Below, one piece after another: positions 54,793-63,121 of a stretch of DNA of 64,000 nucleotides (position 1 is its first letter; each line of letters opens with the position of its first letter). The stretch spans positions 434,001 through 498,000 of the forward strand of contig NZ_SACR01000003.1 of assembly GCF_004016505.1 (NCBI RefSeq), read 5' to 3'. The notes beneath the pieces are model-generated. The model was not told the origin of the DNA. It worked only from the letters and a program-made list of their open reading frames with translations, and searched no databases. This DNA is from Rubrivivax rivuli (lineage in GTDB: Bacteria > Pseudomonadota > Gammaproteobacteria > Burkholderiales > Burkholderiaceae_C). The position numbers and the translations under genes were made by a program.

Positions 54793-56712
54793 TCAGGCGT
54801 TCACGGCGGCCAGCACCGGGCGCTGGCCATAACGCTGCACGATGGCAGCCTCGATGCCGGCAGCGTCCAGCCCGCACAGGGCCAGCAGCTTGGCGGGGTC
54901 GCCGTGTTCGGTGAAGACGTCGGGGATGCCCAGCACCAGCACGGGCACCGCCATGCCGGCAGCAGCCAGGCATTCCAGCACGGCACTGCCGGCGCCACCC
55001 ATGACGCAGCCCTCTTCCACCGTCACCAGCGCGTCGTGCGTGCGGGCGAGTTCGAGCACGAGTTCGGTGTCCATGGGCTTGACGAAGCGCATGTCGGCCA
55101 CGGTGGCGCCCAGTTTCTCGGCCACCTGCAGCGCGGGGTGCAGCAGCGTGCCGAAGGCCAGGATGGCCACCCGCTGGCCCAGGCGCGATTCGGCGGCCGT
55201 GCCGCCCGTGCGGCGCACCACGCCCTTGCCCCAGGGCCATTCCGCAAAGCCGGGCTGCACCGCCACGCCGGCACCCGCGCCGCGCGGGTAGCGCACGGCC
55301 ACGGGGTGGTTCTGGCGGTAGGCGGTGGTCAGTGCGGTGCGGCACTCGTTTTCGTCGCTGGGCACGAGCATGCTGCAGTTGGGGATGCAGCGCACGTAGG
55401 CGATGTCGTACAGGCCCGCGTGCGTGGGGCCGTCGGCGCCGACGATGCCGGCACGGTCGAGGGCAAAAACCACCGGCAGGTTCTGCAGCGCCACGTCGTG
55501 GATCAACTGGTCGTAGCCGCGCTGCAGGAAGGTGCTGTAGATCGCCACCACGGGCTTCAGGCCCTCACAGGCCAGGCCGGCGGCGAAGGTCACGGCGTGC
55601 TGCTCGGCGATGCCGACATCGTGGTAACGCGCCGGGAAGCGCTTGTGGAACTCGACCATGCCCGAGCCCTCGCGCATCGCGGGCGTGATGCCCACGAGGC
55701 GCGGGTCGGCCTCGGCCATGTCGCAGAGCCAGGTGCCAAAGATGTTGGTGAAGGTGGGCTTGCCGCCGGGCTTGGCCGCGGGAAAACCTTCGTCCACATT
55801 GAACTTGGTGGAGGCCGCGTGGTACTTCACCGGGTCGGCTTCGGCCGGCTTGTAGCCGTAGCCCTTCTTGGTGACCACGTGCAGGAACTGCGGGCCCTTC
55901 TTGGCGCGAAGGTTCTCCAGCGTGGGGATCAGCGATTCGAGGTCGTGCCCGTCGATGGGACCGACGTAGTTGAAGCCGAACTCCTCGAAGATGGTGCCGG
56001 GCACGACCATGCCCTTGGCGTGCTCTTCGAAGCGACGCGCCAGCTCGAACAACGGCGGCGCGTTCTTCAGCACCGCCTTGGCGCCCTGGCGCGCAGCCTC
56101 GTAGAAGTTGCCGCTCATCAGGCGCGCGAGGTACTTGTTCAGAGCCCCCACCGGCGGGCTGATCGACATGTCGTTGTCGTTCAGGATCACCAGGATGTCG
56201 GCGTTCACGCCCGCGTGGCTGACACCGGCGTTGTTCAGCGCCTCGAAGGCCATGCCGGCGCTCATCGCGCCGTCGCCGATCACGGCCACGGCCTTGCGGT
56301 CTTCGCCTTTCAGCTTGCTGGCCAGCGCCATGCCCAGCGCGGCGCTGATGCTGGTGCTGCTGTGCGCGGTGCCGAAGGTGTCGTACTCGCTCTCGTCGCG
56401 CTTGGGGAATCCGGCCACACCGCCCAGTTGCCGCAGCGTGTGCATGCGCTCGCGACGGCCCGTCAGCACCTTGTGGGGGTAGGTCTGGTGGCCCACGTCC
56501 CAGACGATGCGGTCGTTGGGCGTGTTGAAGACGTAGTGCAGCGCCACGGTGAGCTCCACCGTGCCCAGGTTGCTGCCGAGGTGTCCGTTGCCGGTCTGGC
56601 TGACCGTGTGCAACACGAAGCTGCGCAGTTCGCGGGCCAGTTGCGGCAGTTCGGCGCGGCCCAGCCTGCGCACATCGGCCGGCGTGTGGATCTTGTCGAG
56701 CAAGGTCGTCAT
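54793..56712 (-). CDS. dxs: 1-deoxy-D-xylulose-5-phosphate synthase
   Basis: 639 residues. A thiamine-diphosphate enzyme joining pyruvate and glyceraldehyde-3-phosphate, the first step of the MEP isoprenoid pathway. [19 protein letters not shown], the ThDP motif [18 protein letters not shown]...ILNDNDMSI and the catalytic-Glu region [17 protein letters not shown] are all present. Its ATG comes 1 nt after the ispA stop (TGACATG), so translation is coupled. Confidence 0.98.
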   Translation of the reverse strand: MTTLLDKIHTPADVRRLGRAELPQLARELRSFVLHTVSQTGNGHLGSNLGTVELTVALHYVFNTPNDRIVWDVGHQTYPHKVLTGRRERMHTLRQLGGVAGFPKRDESEYDTFGTAHSSTSISAALGMALASKLKGEDRKAVAVIGDGAMSAGMAFEALNNAGVSHAGVNADILVILNDNDMSISPPVGALNKYLARLMSGNFYEAARQGAKAVLKNAPPLFELARRFEEHAKGMVVPGTIFEEFGFNYVGPIDGHDLESLIPTLENLRAKKGPQFLHVVTKKGYGYKPAEADPVKYHAASTKFNVDEGFPAAKPGGKPTFTNIFGTWLCDMAEADPRLVGITPAMREGSGMVEFHKRFPARYHDVGIAEQHAVTFAAGLACEGLKPVVAIYSTFLQRGYDQLIHDVALQNLPVVFALDRAGIVGADGPTHAGLYDIAYVRCIPNCSMLVPSDENECRTALTTAYRQNHPVAVRYPRGAGAGVAVQPGFAEWPWGKGVVRRTGGTAAESRLGQRVAILAFGTLLHPALQVAEKLGATVADMRFVKPMDTELVLELARTHDALVTVEEGCVMGGAGSAVLECLAAAGMAVPVLVLGIPDVFTEHGDPAKLLALCGLDAAGIEAAIVQRYGQRPVLAAVNA

Positions 56713-56713
56713 G

Positions 56714-57625
56714 TCAGTGTTCTCGCTCCACCACCTTGTCGGCCAGCACGGCCAGCAGGCCTGCGGCGGCGCCGAGTTCACTGCGCGCCAGCGCCGCATG
56801 CGCCTGCAGGCGCAGGGCCTCGGCGTGCTGGCGCGCGGCGGGCAGGCCCAGCAGCGAGACGTAGGTGGGTTTGTTGTGGTCCTGGTCCTTGCCGGCGGTC
56901 TTGCCCAGGGTTTCGGAAGCCTGGGTGACATCGAGGATGTCGTCCACCACCTGGAAGGCCAGGCCGATGGCGGCGCCGTAGTCGTTCAGAGCTGCCCAGG
57001 CCTGGGGCGTGCAGGCGCCGCAGGCCGCGCCCATCTGCACGCTGGCCTGCAGAAGCGCACCGGTCTTGCGGCGGTGCATGTCGCGCAGGGTGTCTTCGTC
57101 GAGCGCGCGGCCGATGCTGGCCAGGTCGATGGCCTGCCCACCGGCCATTCCGGCGTGCCCGGCCGAGCGGGCCAGCAGCGAGCACAAGCGTGCCTGCAGG
57201 GCCGGCGGCACCGCGGGTTCCGAGTCGGGGGTCAGCACCTCGAAGGCCAGCGCCTGCATCGCGTCGCCGGCCAGCATGGCCTGCGCTTCGCCGTACTTCA
57301 CGTGCACCGTGGGCTTGCCGCGGCGCAGCACGTCGTTGTCCATGCAGGGCATGTCGTCGTGCACCAGGCTGTAGGCATGGATGAGTTCCACCGCCACACC
57401 AGCGCGCAAGGCCGCCGCACGTTCGCCGGCCACGGCTTCGCAGGCCGCCAGCACCAGCAGCGGCCGCAAACGCTTGCCGCCGTCGAGCACGCCGTAGCGC
57501 ATGGCTTCACCCAGGCCGGCCGGGGCGCTGAGCGGCACCCAGGTCTCCAGCGCCGTCTCCACATCGGCCAGCTGGCGCCGGGCCCAGGCGTCGAAGCCGT
57601 CGGCTTGCAGCAGGGCGGCGCTCAT
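56714..57625 (-). CDS. ispA: Farnesyl diphosphate synthase IspA
   Basis: 303 residues. It condenses IPP and DMAPP to farnesyl diphosphate. The first Asp-rich motif DDMPCMD is at 90-96, GGKRLRP near 49-55, and the second motif DDILD at 228-232. The ATG at 57625 overlaps the xseB stop by 4 nt (ATGA), which decides the start over a Met 12 nt upstream. It is coupled to dxs downstream. Confidence 0.96.
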   Translation of the reverse strand: MSAALLQADGFDAWARRQLADVETALETWVPLSAPAGLGEAMRYGVLDGGKRLRPLLVLAACEAVAGERAAALRAGVAVELIHAYSLVHDDMPCMDNDVLRRGKPTVHVKYGEAQAMLAGDAMQALAFEVLTPDSEPAVPPALQARLCSLLARSAGHAGMAGGQAIDLASIGRALDEDTLRDMHRRKTGALLQASVQMGAACGACTPQAWAALNDYGAAIGLAFQVVDDILDVTQASETLGKTAGKDQDHNKPTYVSLLGLPAARQHAEALRLQAHAALARSELGAAAGLLAVLADKVVEREH

Positions 57626-57870
57626 GCGGCGGCCCATGGCTTGAGCTGGCCGTCTTCGAGCACCTTCACCTGCTCTTCCACGGCCTGCAGGCGGCCGCGG
57701 CAGAAGGCCAGCAGTTCGGTACCGCGGCGGTAACCGTCGAGCAACTCGTCCAGTGGCAGCTGCCCGCCTTCCATCTGCACCACCAGGCGATCGAGTTCGG
57801 CGAGCGCCAGCTCGTAGGTCGCAGGGGGCGTCTCGACGGACTGGGGGGCGGTGGCAGGGCTGCGCGACAT
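57622..57870 (-). CDS. xseB: Exodeoxyribonuclease VII small subunit XseB
   Basis: 82 residues. The helical core [54 protein letters not shown] is typical. It works with XseA (not in the window) in degrading single-stranded DNA. The frame upstream of [10 protein letters not shown] is open but not family-like. First gene of xseB-ispA-dxs, with a TAGAAT -10 about 25-30 bp upstream. Confidence 0.95.
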   Translation of the reverse strand: MSRSPATAPQSVETPPATYELALAELDRLVVQMEGGQLPLDELLDGYRRGTELLAFCRGRLQAVEEQVKVLEDGQLKPWAAA

Positions 57871-57895
57871 TTCGGGTGATGAAATCAAGCAGAGG

Positions 57896-57901
57896 ATTCT
57901 A
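57896..57901 (-). promoter_or_regulatory. -10 element for xseB
   Basis: TAGAAT on the minus strand, 25-31 bp before the xseB ATG. No strong -35 is visible. A mirror-image TAGAAT 63 bp away faces the Rieske gene. Confidence 0.5.
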
Positions 57902-57964
57902 GTCAAGCGACGGGGGCCGGAAACGCCGGGGTCGCGCCCGAGCAGGGCTGTCATGGGGCACGGC

Positions 57965-57970
57965 TAGAAT
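57965..57970 (+). promoter_or_regulatory. -10 element for the Rieske oxygenase gene
   Basis: GCTAGAAT on the plus strand, with a leader of about 115 nt to the start codon. The ribosome site GAGGAGGATC lies shortly before the ATG. The -35 (AGCAGG) is weak. Confidence 0.5.
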
Positions 57971-58084
57971 CGCGCGCTCTTTGCTGGGTCGGCCCTTCCG
58001 CCGGCCCTTGTTGTTTTCGTTGCCGCTCGCGGGGCCACCGGGCGGCAGGGTCGATGTCCTTGACGAGGAGGATCCTTTCGGATC

Positions 58085-59215
58085 ATGTCGGACCTGAGCA
58101 TCAGTCTCGAAGCTCTTGAGCGCAGTCGCACTCAACTCTCGGTTTCCAGCTATTTCGATGAGAGCCTGTTCCGCCGCGAACTTGAACTCATCTTCCAGCA
58201 CGCACCTCGCTACCTCGGGCACGAACTTGCCGTGCCGGAGGTCGGCGACCACCTGGCATTGGCCCAGGAAAGCGAAGGCCGGGCGCTGGTGCGCACCAAG
58301 GACGGGATCGAGCTGATCTCCAACGTCTGCCGCCACCGCCAGGCCATCATGCTCAAGGGCCGTGGCAACACCGGCCGCAACGTGGTGTGCCCGCTGCACC
58401 GTTGGACCTACGACCTGCACGGGGCGCTGGTCGGCGCGCCGCATTTCGACCACGACCCCTGCCTGAACCTGCGCAACTACCCTGTGCAGAGCTGGAACGG
58501 GCTGTTGTTCGAACACAACGGCCGCGCCGTCGCCACCGACCTGGCCGAGCTCGCCAGCACCGGCACGGCCGCCAAGCTCGACTTCAGCGGCTATGTCTTC
58601 GACCGTGCCCACCTCCACCAGTGCGACTACAACTGGAAGACCTTCATCGAGGTCTACCTGGAGGACTACCACGTCGGCCCCTTCCACCCCGGCTTGGGCC
58701 GCTTTGTGAGCTGCGAAGACCTGTCCTGGGAATTCGGCAAGCACCACTCGGTGCAGACCGTGGGCGTGAACAAGGCGCTGGCCAAGGCGGGCTCGCCCAC
58801 CTACGAGCGCTGGCACCAGGCGGTGCTGAACTACCGCAATGGCGAGCCGCCGGCGCAAGGCGCCATCTGGCTGACCTACTACCCCACCGTGATGGTGGAG
58901 TGGTACCCGCACGTGCTGGTGGTGAGCACGCTGTTCCCGCAAGGGCCGCAGAAGACGCTGAACCTGGTGGAGTTCTTCTATCCCGAGGAGATCAGCGCCT
59001 TCGAACGCGAGTTCGTCGATGCCCAGCAGGCCGCCTACATGGAAACCTGCGTGGAGGACGACGAGATCGCCCTGCGCATGGACGCCGGCCGCAAGGCGCT
59101 GATGGAGCGTGGCGACGACGACGCCGGCCCCTACCAGAGCCCCATGGAAGACGGCATGCAGCACTTCCACGAGTGGTACCGCCGCGAGATGGGCCTGGAG
59201 CCGGGCCGCCGTTGA
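58085..59215 (+). CDS. Rieske-type ring-hydroxylating oxygenase, alpha subunit
   Basis: 376 residues. Rieske cluster ligands are Cys82-x-His84 and Cys102-xx-His105 (VCRHRQ...VCPLHRWTYDLHG). The catalytic domain has the mononuclear iron motif DYHVGPFHPGL with His196 and His201, bridged by the preceding Asp194. It resembles the compact alpha-only oxygenases (carnitine/choline monooxygenase-like) more than large aromatic dioxygenases, but the substrate is unknown. No reductase or ferredoxin gene is adjacent. It is followed 61 bp later by a DMT permease. Confidence 0.9.
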   Translation: MSDLSISLEALERSRTQLSVSSYFDESLFRRELELIFQHAPRYLGHELAVPEVGDHLALAQESEGRALVRTKDGIELISNVCRHRQAIMLKGRGNTGRNVVCPLHRWTYDLHGALVGAPHFDHDPCLNLRNYPVQSWNGLLFEHNGRAVATDLAELASTGTAAKLDFSGYVFDRAHLHQCDYNWKTFIEVYLEDYHVGPFHPGLGRFVSCEDLSWEFGKHHSVQTVGVNKALAKAGSPTYERWHQAVLNYRNGEPPAQGAIWLTYYPTVMVEWYPHVLVVSTLFPQGPQKTLNLVEFFYPEEISAFEREFVDAQQAAYMETCVEDDEIALRMDAGRKALMERGDDDAGPYQSPMEDGMQHFHEWYRREMGLEPGRR

Positions 59216-59276
59216 AGCGCCTTCGCGCGGTGCCGCCGGTGCGCGGGGCGCACCGGGCACCCCCGGGAGCCCGGGC

Positions 59277-60170
59277 ATGAAGGTGTCGCCCCCGCTTTGC
59301 ATGCTCGGGGCCTCGCTGCTGTTCGCGCTGATGGCGGCCTGCGTGAAGCTTGCATCGGTGCACTACGGCACCGGCGAGATCGTGCTCTACCGCTCGCTGA
59401 TCGGCCTGGTGCTGATGGCGCTGGCGCTGCGCACGCGCGGCCTGACCTTGCGCACGCCCGTGCCGGGCATGCACTTCTGGCGCAGCGTGAGCGGTACGGT
59501 GGCGCTGGTGATGTGGTTCTACGCGGTCAGCGTGCTGCCGCTGGGCACGGCGATGACGCTGAACTACACGGCGCCGGTCTGGATCGCGCTGTTTCTCATC
59601 GGCGGCAGCGTCATGCTGGGCCAGGCCCAGGTGGACGGCCGGCTCGTTGCCACCGTGCTGGTGGGCTTTGCCGGCGTGGCGCTGGTGCTGCGCCCCACGC
59701 TGGAACCGCAGCAACTCTGGGGCGGGCTGGTCGGCCTGTTGTCGGGCGTGCTGTCTGCCGTGGCCTACCTGGGCGTGACGGCGCTGGGCCGTGCCGGCGA
59801 ACCCAGCGAACGCGTGGTGCTGTACTTCTCGGCCACCGGCGTGCTGGCGGGTGCGGGCCTGGCGCTGCTGGAAGGCCCCTGGCACGCCCACAGCGTGCAG
59901 GGGCTGCTGCTGCTGGCGGCCATCGGCGCACTGGCCACCGGCGCGCAGTGGCTGATGACACGCGCCTATGCGGCCGGAGCCACGCTGGGCATCGCCACGT
60001 TGCAGTACTTGGGCATTGCCTACGCCTTCGTGCTGGGCGTGTGGCTCTTCGACGATCCGGTCACCACACAGGCACTGGCCGGCATGGCCCTCATCATCGG
60101 CGCCGGCGTGGCCGCCACGCTGCTGCGTGCCAGGCCGCAGCGCCCCGACGCCAACCCCACCGAAACCTGA
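59277..60170 (+). CDS. DMT superfamily (EamA-type) permease
   Basis: 297 residues with ten predicted membrane segments in two EamA repeats (PPLCMLGASLLFALMAACVKLAS..., and LWGGLVGLLSGVLSAVAYLGVTALGR...). GTAMTLNYTAPVWIAL is the family's conserved helix. Such proteins export or import small metabolites; substrate unknown. The ATG at 59277 starts the first helix. It is 17 bp before the sulfurtransferase gene. Confidence 0.9.
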   Translation: MKVSPPLCMLGASLLFALMAACVKLASVHYGTGEIVLYRSLIGLVLMALALRTRGLTLRTPVPGMHFWRSVSGTVALVMWFYAVSVLPLGTAMTLNYTAPVWIALFLIGGSVMLGQAQVDGRLVATVLVGFAGVALVLRPTLEPQQLWGGLVGLLSGVLSAVAYLGVTALGRAGEPSERVVLYFSATGVLAGAGLALLEGPWHAHSVQGLLLLAAIGALATGAQWLMTRAYAAGATLGIATLQYLGIAYAFVLGVWLFDDPVTTQALAGMALIIGAGVAATLLRARPQRPDANPTET

Positions 60171-60187
60171 AGCAGGAGCCCACCGCC

Positions 60188-61045
60188 ATGGCGCACACCA
60201 CGCTGATCTCCGCGACTGAACTGATGGCCTTGACGAACGGCCCAGCACCGCTGGTGCTGCTGGACTGCGGTTTCGACCTGGCCGACCCTGCGGCCGGTGA
60301 ACGCGCCCACGCTGCAGGCCACCTGCCCGGCGCGCTGTACGTTCACCTCGACCGCGACCTCTCCGGCCCCAAGACCGGCCACAACGGCCGCCACCCGCTG
60401 CCGGCGCGCGAGGCGCTGGCCGCGCGCGCCGGCGCCTGGGGCGTGGCGCCGGGCGTGCAGGTGGTGGCCTACGACGCCCAGGGCGGCCCCTATGCCGCAC
60501 GCGCCTGGTGGCTGCTGCGCTGGCTGGGCCACGCCGAGGTGGCGGTGCTGGATGGCGGCCCGGCCGCCTGGGCGGCTGCCGGCGGGGCCCTCAGCAAGGC
60601 GCACGCCGCGCAGCGGGCCGCGGCACCCTACCCTGCGCTCGCACCGGCCATGCCCGCGCTGGACGCCGATGCGCTGCTGGCGCGGCTGCCCGAGGTGGCC
60701 GCAGGCGGCCTGCGCCTCTTCGACGCGCGCGCCGCCGAGCGCTACCGCGGCGACGTGGAGCCGCTGGACCCCGTGGCCGGCCACATCCCTGGCGCCACGC
60801 TGCGTTTCTTCAAGGACAACCTCGGCCCCGACGGCCGCTTCAAGCCGGCCGCACTGCTGCGCGCCGAGTTCGAGGCCCTGGGCGGCGCCGACAGCAGCGC
60901 CGTGGTGCACCAGTGCGGCTCGGGCGTCACGGCCTGCCACAACCTGCTGGCCATGGCGCATGCGGGGCTCGGCACCTCCATGCTCTACCCGGGTTCGTGG
61001 AGCGAGTGGTGCAGCGACCCGGCCCGGCCCGTGGCCCGCGGCTGA
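60188..61045 (+). CDS. sseA: 3-mercaptopyruvate-type sulfurtransferase
   Basis: 285 residues, two rhodanese domains. The N-terminal domain is inactive (VVAYDAQGG, Asp in place of Cys). The C-terminal domain has Cys243 in the loop CGSGVTACHN, the signature of 3-mercaptopyruvate sulfurtransferases rather than thiosulfate rhodanese (CRKGVT). RYRGDVEPLDPVAGHIPGA is the conserved substrate-side motif. AGGAG precedes the ATG. It probably shares a transcript with the permease. Confidence 0.9.
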   Translation: MAHTTLISATELMALTNGPAPLVLLDCGFDLADPAAGERAHAAGHLPGALYVHLDRDLSGPKTGHNGRHPLPAREALAARAGAWGVAPGVQVVAYDAQGGPYAARAWWLLRWLGHAEVAVLDGGPAAWAAAGGALSKAHAAQRAAAPYPALAPAMPALDADALLARLPEVAAGGLRLFDARAAERYRGDVEPLDPVAGHIPGATLRFFKDNLGPDGRFKPAALLRAEFEALGGADSSAVVHQCGSGVTACHNLLAMAHAGLGTSMLYPGSWSEWCSDPARPVARG

Positions 61046-61066
61046 AAGGGCGCACTGCAGCCGGGT

Positions 61067-61082
61067 CTTGAGGCGCATCAAG
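61067..61082. promoter_or_regulatory. FNR/Anr-type box upstream of the UspA gene
   Basis: TTGAG-N4-ATCAA (61068-61081), extended by C/G to a 16-bp near-palindrome, matches the FNR consensus TTGAT-N4-ATCAA at 9 of 10 core positions. It lies about 76-91 bp upstream of the uspA-type start. At the class-II position it would put transcription start near 61116; TGCACACT there resembles an extended -10. Confidence 0.6.
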
Positions 61083-61157
61083 CCCTGTCGGCTCCGCGGG
61101 TGCACACTGCCTGCAGCGGCAGCGCCTTTGCTGATGTCCGCGCACAGGAGCACCACC

Positions 61158-61592
61158 ATGTACCAGCGCATCCTCTTCCCCACCGACGGTTCCGACATCA
61201 CGGCCAAGGCCCTGCAGACGGCTTTGGGCCTGGCCAAGCTCACCGGCGCCGAACTCTGCGTGCTGGCGGTGAAGGAGCCCTTCCCGTACAGCGCCATCTC
61301 CGAGATGCAGCCCATCCCGCCGCAGGAGTTCTTCGACACGCAGGAACGCATCGCCAGCGCCCGCGTCAAGACGGTGGCCGATGCCGCCGCGGCAGCGGGC
61401 GTCGGCAGCAAGGGCTACACGGTCGAGGCGCTGCACCCCTGGGAGGCCATCCTCGAACACGCCAAGGCCCAGGGCTGCGACCTCATCGTGATGGCCTCGC
61501 ACGGCCGGCGCGGCATGAGCGCCCTGCTGCTGGGCAGCGAGACGCAGAAGGTGCTGACGCACAGCACGCTGCCGGTGCTGGTGGTCAGGTAG
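61158..61592 (+). CDS. Universal stress protein (UspA family)
   Basis: 144 residues. ILFPTDGSDITAKALQTAL opens the fold, and the ATP-binding loop is intact: MASHGRRGMSALLLGSETQKVL (G-2x-G-9x-GS). It belongs with the ATP-binding UspFG-like proteins rather than UspA proper. The Met follows AGGAG. An FNR-type box upstream suggests induction under low oxygen. Convergent with the ZIP transporter gene after 6 bp. Confidence 0.94.
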   Translation: MYQRILFPTDGSDITAKALQTALGLAKLTGAELCVLAVKEPFPYSAISEMQPIPPQEFFDTQERIASARVKTVADAAAAAGVGSKGYTVEALHPWEAILEHAKAQGCDLIVMASHGRRGMSALLLGSETQKVLTHSTLPVLVVR

Positions 61593-61598
61593 CGCGCT

Positions 61599-62381
61599 TC
61601 AGTGGGCGTGGCCGCTGTGGAGGCCGGCTGTGGCCAGCAGCACCAGACCCAGGCCGGCGCCCAGCCAGCCGATCTGCGTGAAGGTCTCGCCCCAGTTCAG
61701 CCGCTTCTGCAGCTGCGGCAGCAGGTCGGCAACGGCCACGTAGATGAAACTGCTGGAGGCCACCACCAGCATGTAGGGCAGGACCTCGTCCCAGGTGCCG
61801 ACGAGGAAGTAGCCCAGCACCCCGCCCAGCACGGCCGCCAGGCCTGAGAGCGCGTTGAACAGCAGCGCCTTGCGGCGCGAGAAGCCGGCGTTGAGCAGCA
61901 CGATGTAGTCGCCGGCCTCCTGCGGGATCTCGTGCGCCAGGATGGCCAGCGCCGTCACCACGCCCAGGGCGGGGTCGGCGATGAAGGCCACGGCGATGAT
62001 CACGCCGTCGCAGAAGTTGTGCACCGAATCGCCCACCAGCACGCTCAGGCCGCCGCGACCGGCGCGTTCGGCATCGGTGTGGTGGTGGTGGTCGTGGCCG
62101 TCGCCGTCGTGGTGGTGGTCGTGGCGGTAGAGCTCGGCCTTTTCCAGCAGCCAGAAGAACAGCAGGCCGCCCAGCAGCGTGGCGAAGAGCACCTGCGGGT
62201 CGCGGCCCTCGAAGGCCTCGGGCAGCACGTGCAGCAGCGCCGTGCCCAGCAGCACGCCGGCCGACAGGCTGACCAGGCTCTTGACCAGGCGGCCGAGCAC
62301 GGCCACGGTGAGCGAAGCCGCCACCACCACGGAAAGCAAGCTGCCGAAGGTGGTGGCCAGAACGATGTAGAGAAGCGTCAT
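61599..62381 (-). CDS. ZIP family divalent metal transporter
   Basis: 260 residues, about eight membrane helices. The metal path motifs are HNFCDG in helix 4 and HEIPQE in helix 5 (the family usually has HEIPHE, so the last His is Gln). A His/Asp-rich cytoplasmic loop (HDHHHDGDGHDHHHH) lies between helices 3 and 4. It imports Zn(2+) or a similar ion. The start is uncertain: Met at 62381, or a Met 14 codons upstream (62423); neither has a strong ribosome site. Confidence 0.9.
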   Translation of the reverse strand: MTLLYIVLATTFGSLLSVVVAASLTVAVLGRLVKSLVSLSAGVLLGTALLHVLPEAFEGRDPQVLFATLLGGLLFFWLLEKAELYRHDHHHDGDGHDHHHHTDAERAGRGGLSVLVGDSVHNFCDGVIIAVAFIADPALGVVTALAILAHEIPQEAGDYIVLLNAGFSRRKALLFNALSGLAAVLGGVLGYFLVGTWDEVLPYMLVVASSSFIYVAVADLLPQLQKRLNWGETFTQIGWLGAGLGLVLLATAGLHSGHAH

Positions 62382-62483
62382 CAAGAAAACGGGCCGGCGT
62401 ATGGCCGACCCTGTTGCCAACATCTTAGCCAGCGTGTCAAGCGCCGGCCCCGGCCTTCATGTTCAGCCGGCGGCTCGGCGGCT

Positions 62484-63042
62484 TCAGGCCACGCCTTGCG
62501 CCTCGAACCAGGCCAGTGCGCGCCGCCAGCCGTCGTCGGCCGCTTCCTTGCGGTAGCTGGGGCGGTAGTCGGCATGGAAGGCGTGCGGCGCCTCGGGGTA
62601 GACCACGAACCCGCTCTTCTTCGCGGCCGCGCCGCCGGCGGCCAAGGCCTTCTTCATCTGCTCCACGGTGTCCAGCGGGATGCCGGTGTCCTTTTCGCCA
62701 TAGAGGCCCAGCACCGGGCCGTGCAGGCGCGCGGCCACGTCCACCGGGTGCACGGGCTGCAATGCGCTGGTCTGCCCCACCAGGCGGCCGTACCAGGCCA
62801 CGCCGGCCTTCACGGTCGGCCGGCGCAGCGCGGTAAGCCGGCATCTTGAAGCCGTTCACGTCGATGGTGACCTGGCCGGCCACCAGGCCCTGGCTGTCGG
62901 TCGTCACGACGGTCTGCGCCGTCACCGGCAGCACGGCCGCCGCGAACCCGGTGCCGACGCCTCGGCCCACGAACTGGTGGCGGCCCAGGCCGTCGAGGGC
63001 GGTCTGTGCAGGCACGAGGGTGTGGAAGTCTCCCTTGAGCAT
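62484..63042 (-). pseudogene. Dienelactone hydrolase family pseudogene
   Basis: The gene starts normally at 63042 behind GAGGAGA: MLKGDFHTLVPAQTALDGLGRHQFVGRGVGTGFAAAVLPVTAQ..., a Tat-like leader with RH where intact relatives have RR. It continues to NGFKMPAYRAAPA and then changes frame near 62814. The other frame carries the intact C-terminus VKAGVAWYGRLVGQTSALQPVHPVD to the end, including Asp in GEKDTGIP and His in APHAFHADY. Relatives have about 110 more residues between these parts, including the catalytic Cys (GFCWGG). The centre is deleted and the frame lost. Confidence 0.8.
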
Positions 63043-63121
63043 GCGATGTCTCCTCGGTGGGGTGCGCACACCGGTGCGCTGCACCCCATTGTCCGTGAGG
63101 GCCCCGGGTACGATCGACGGC

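Noticed and set aside
57875..57892. FNR box between xseB and the Rieske gene
   Set aside because: TTGAT and ATCA half-sites are present but separated by 3 nt rather than 4, so the symmetry is wrong.
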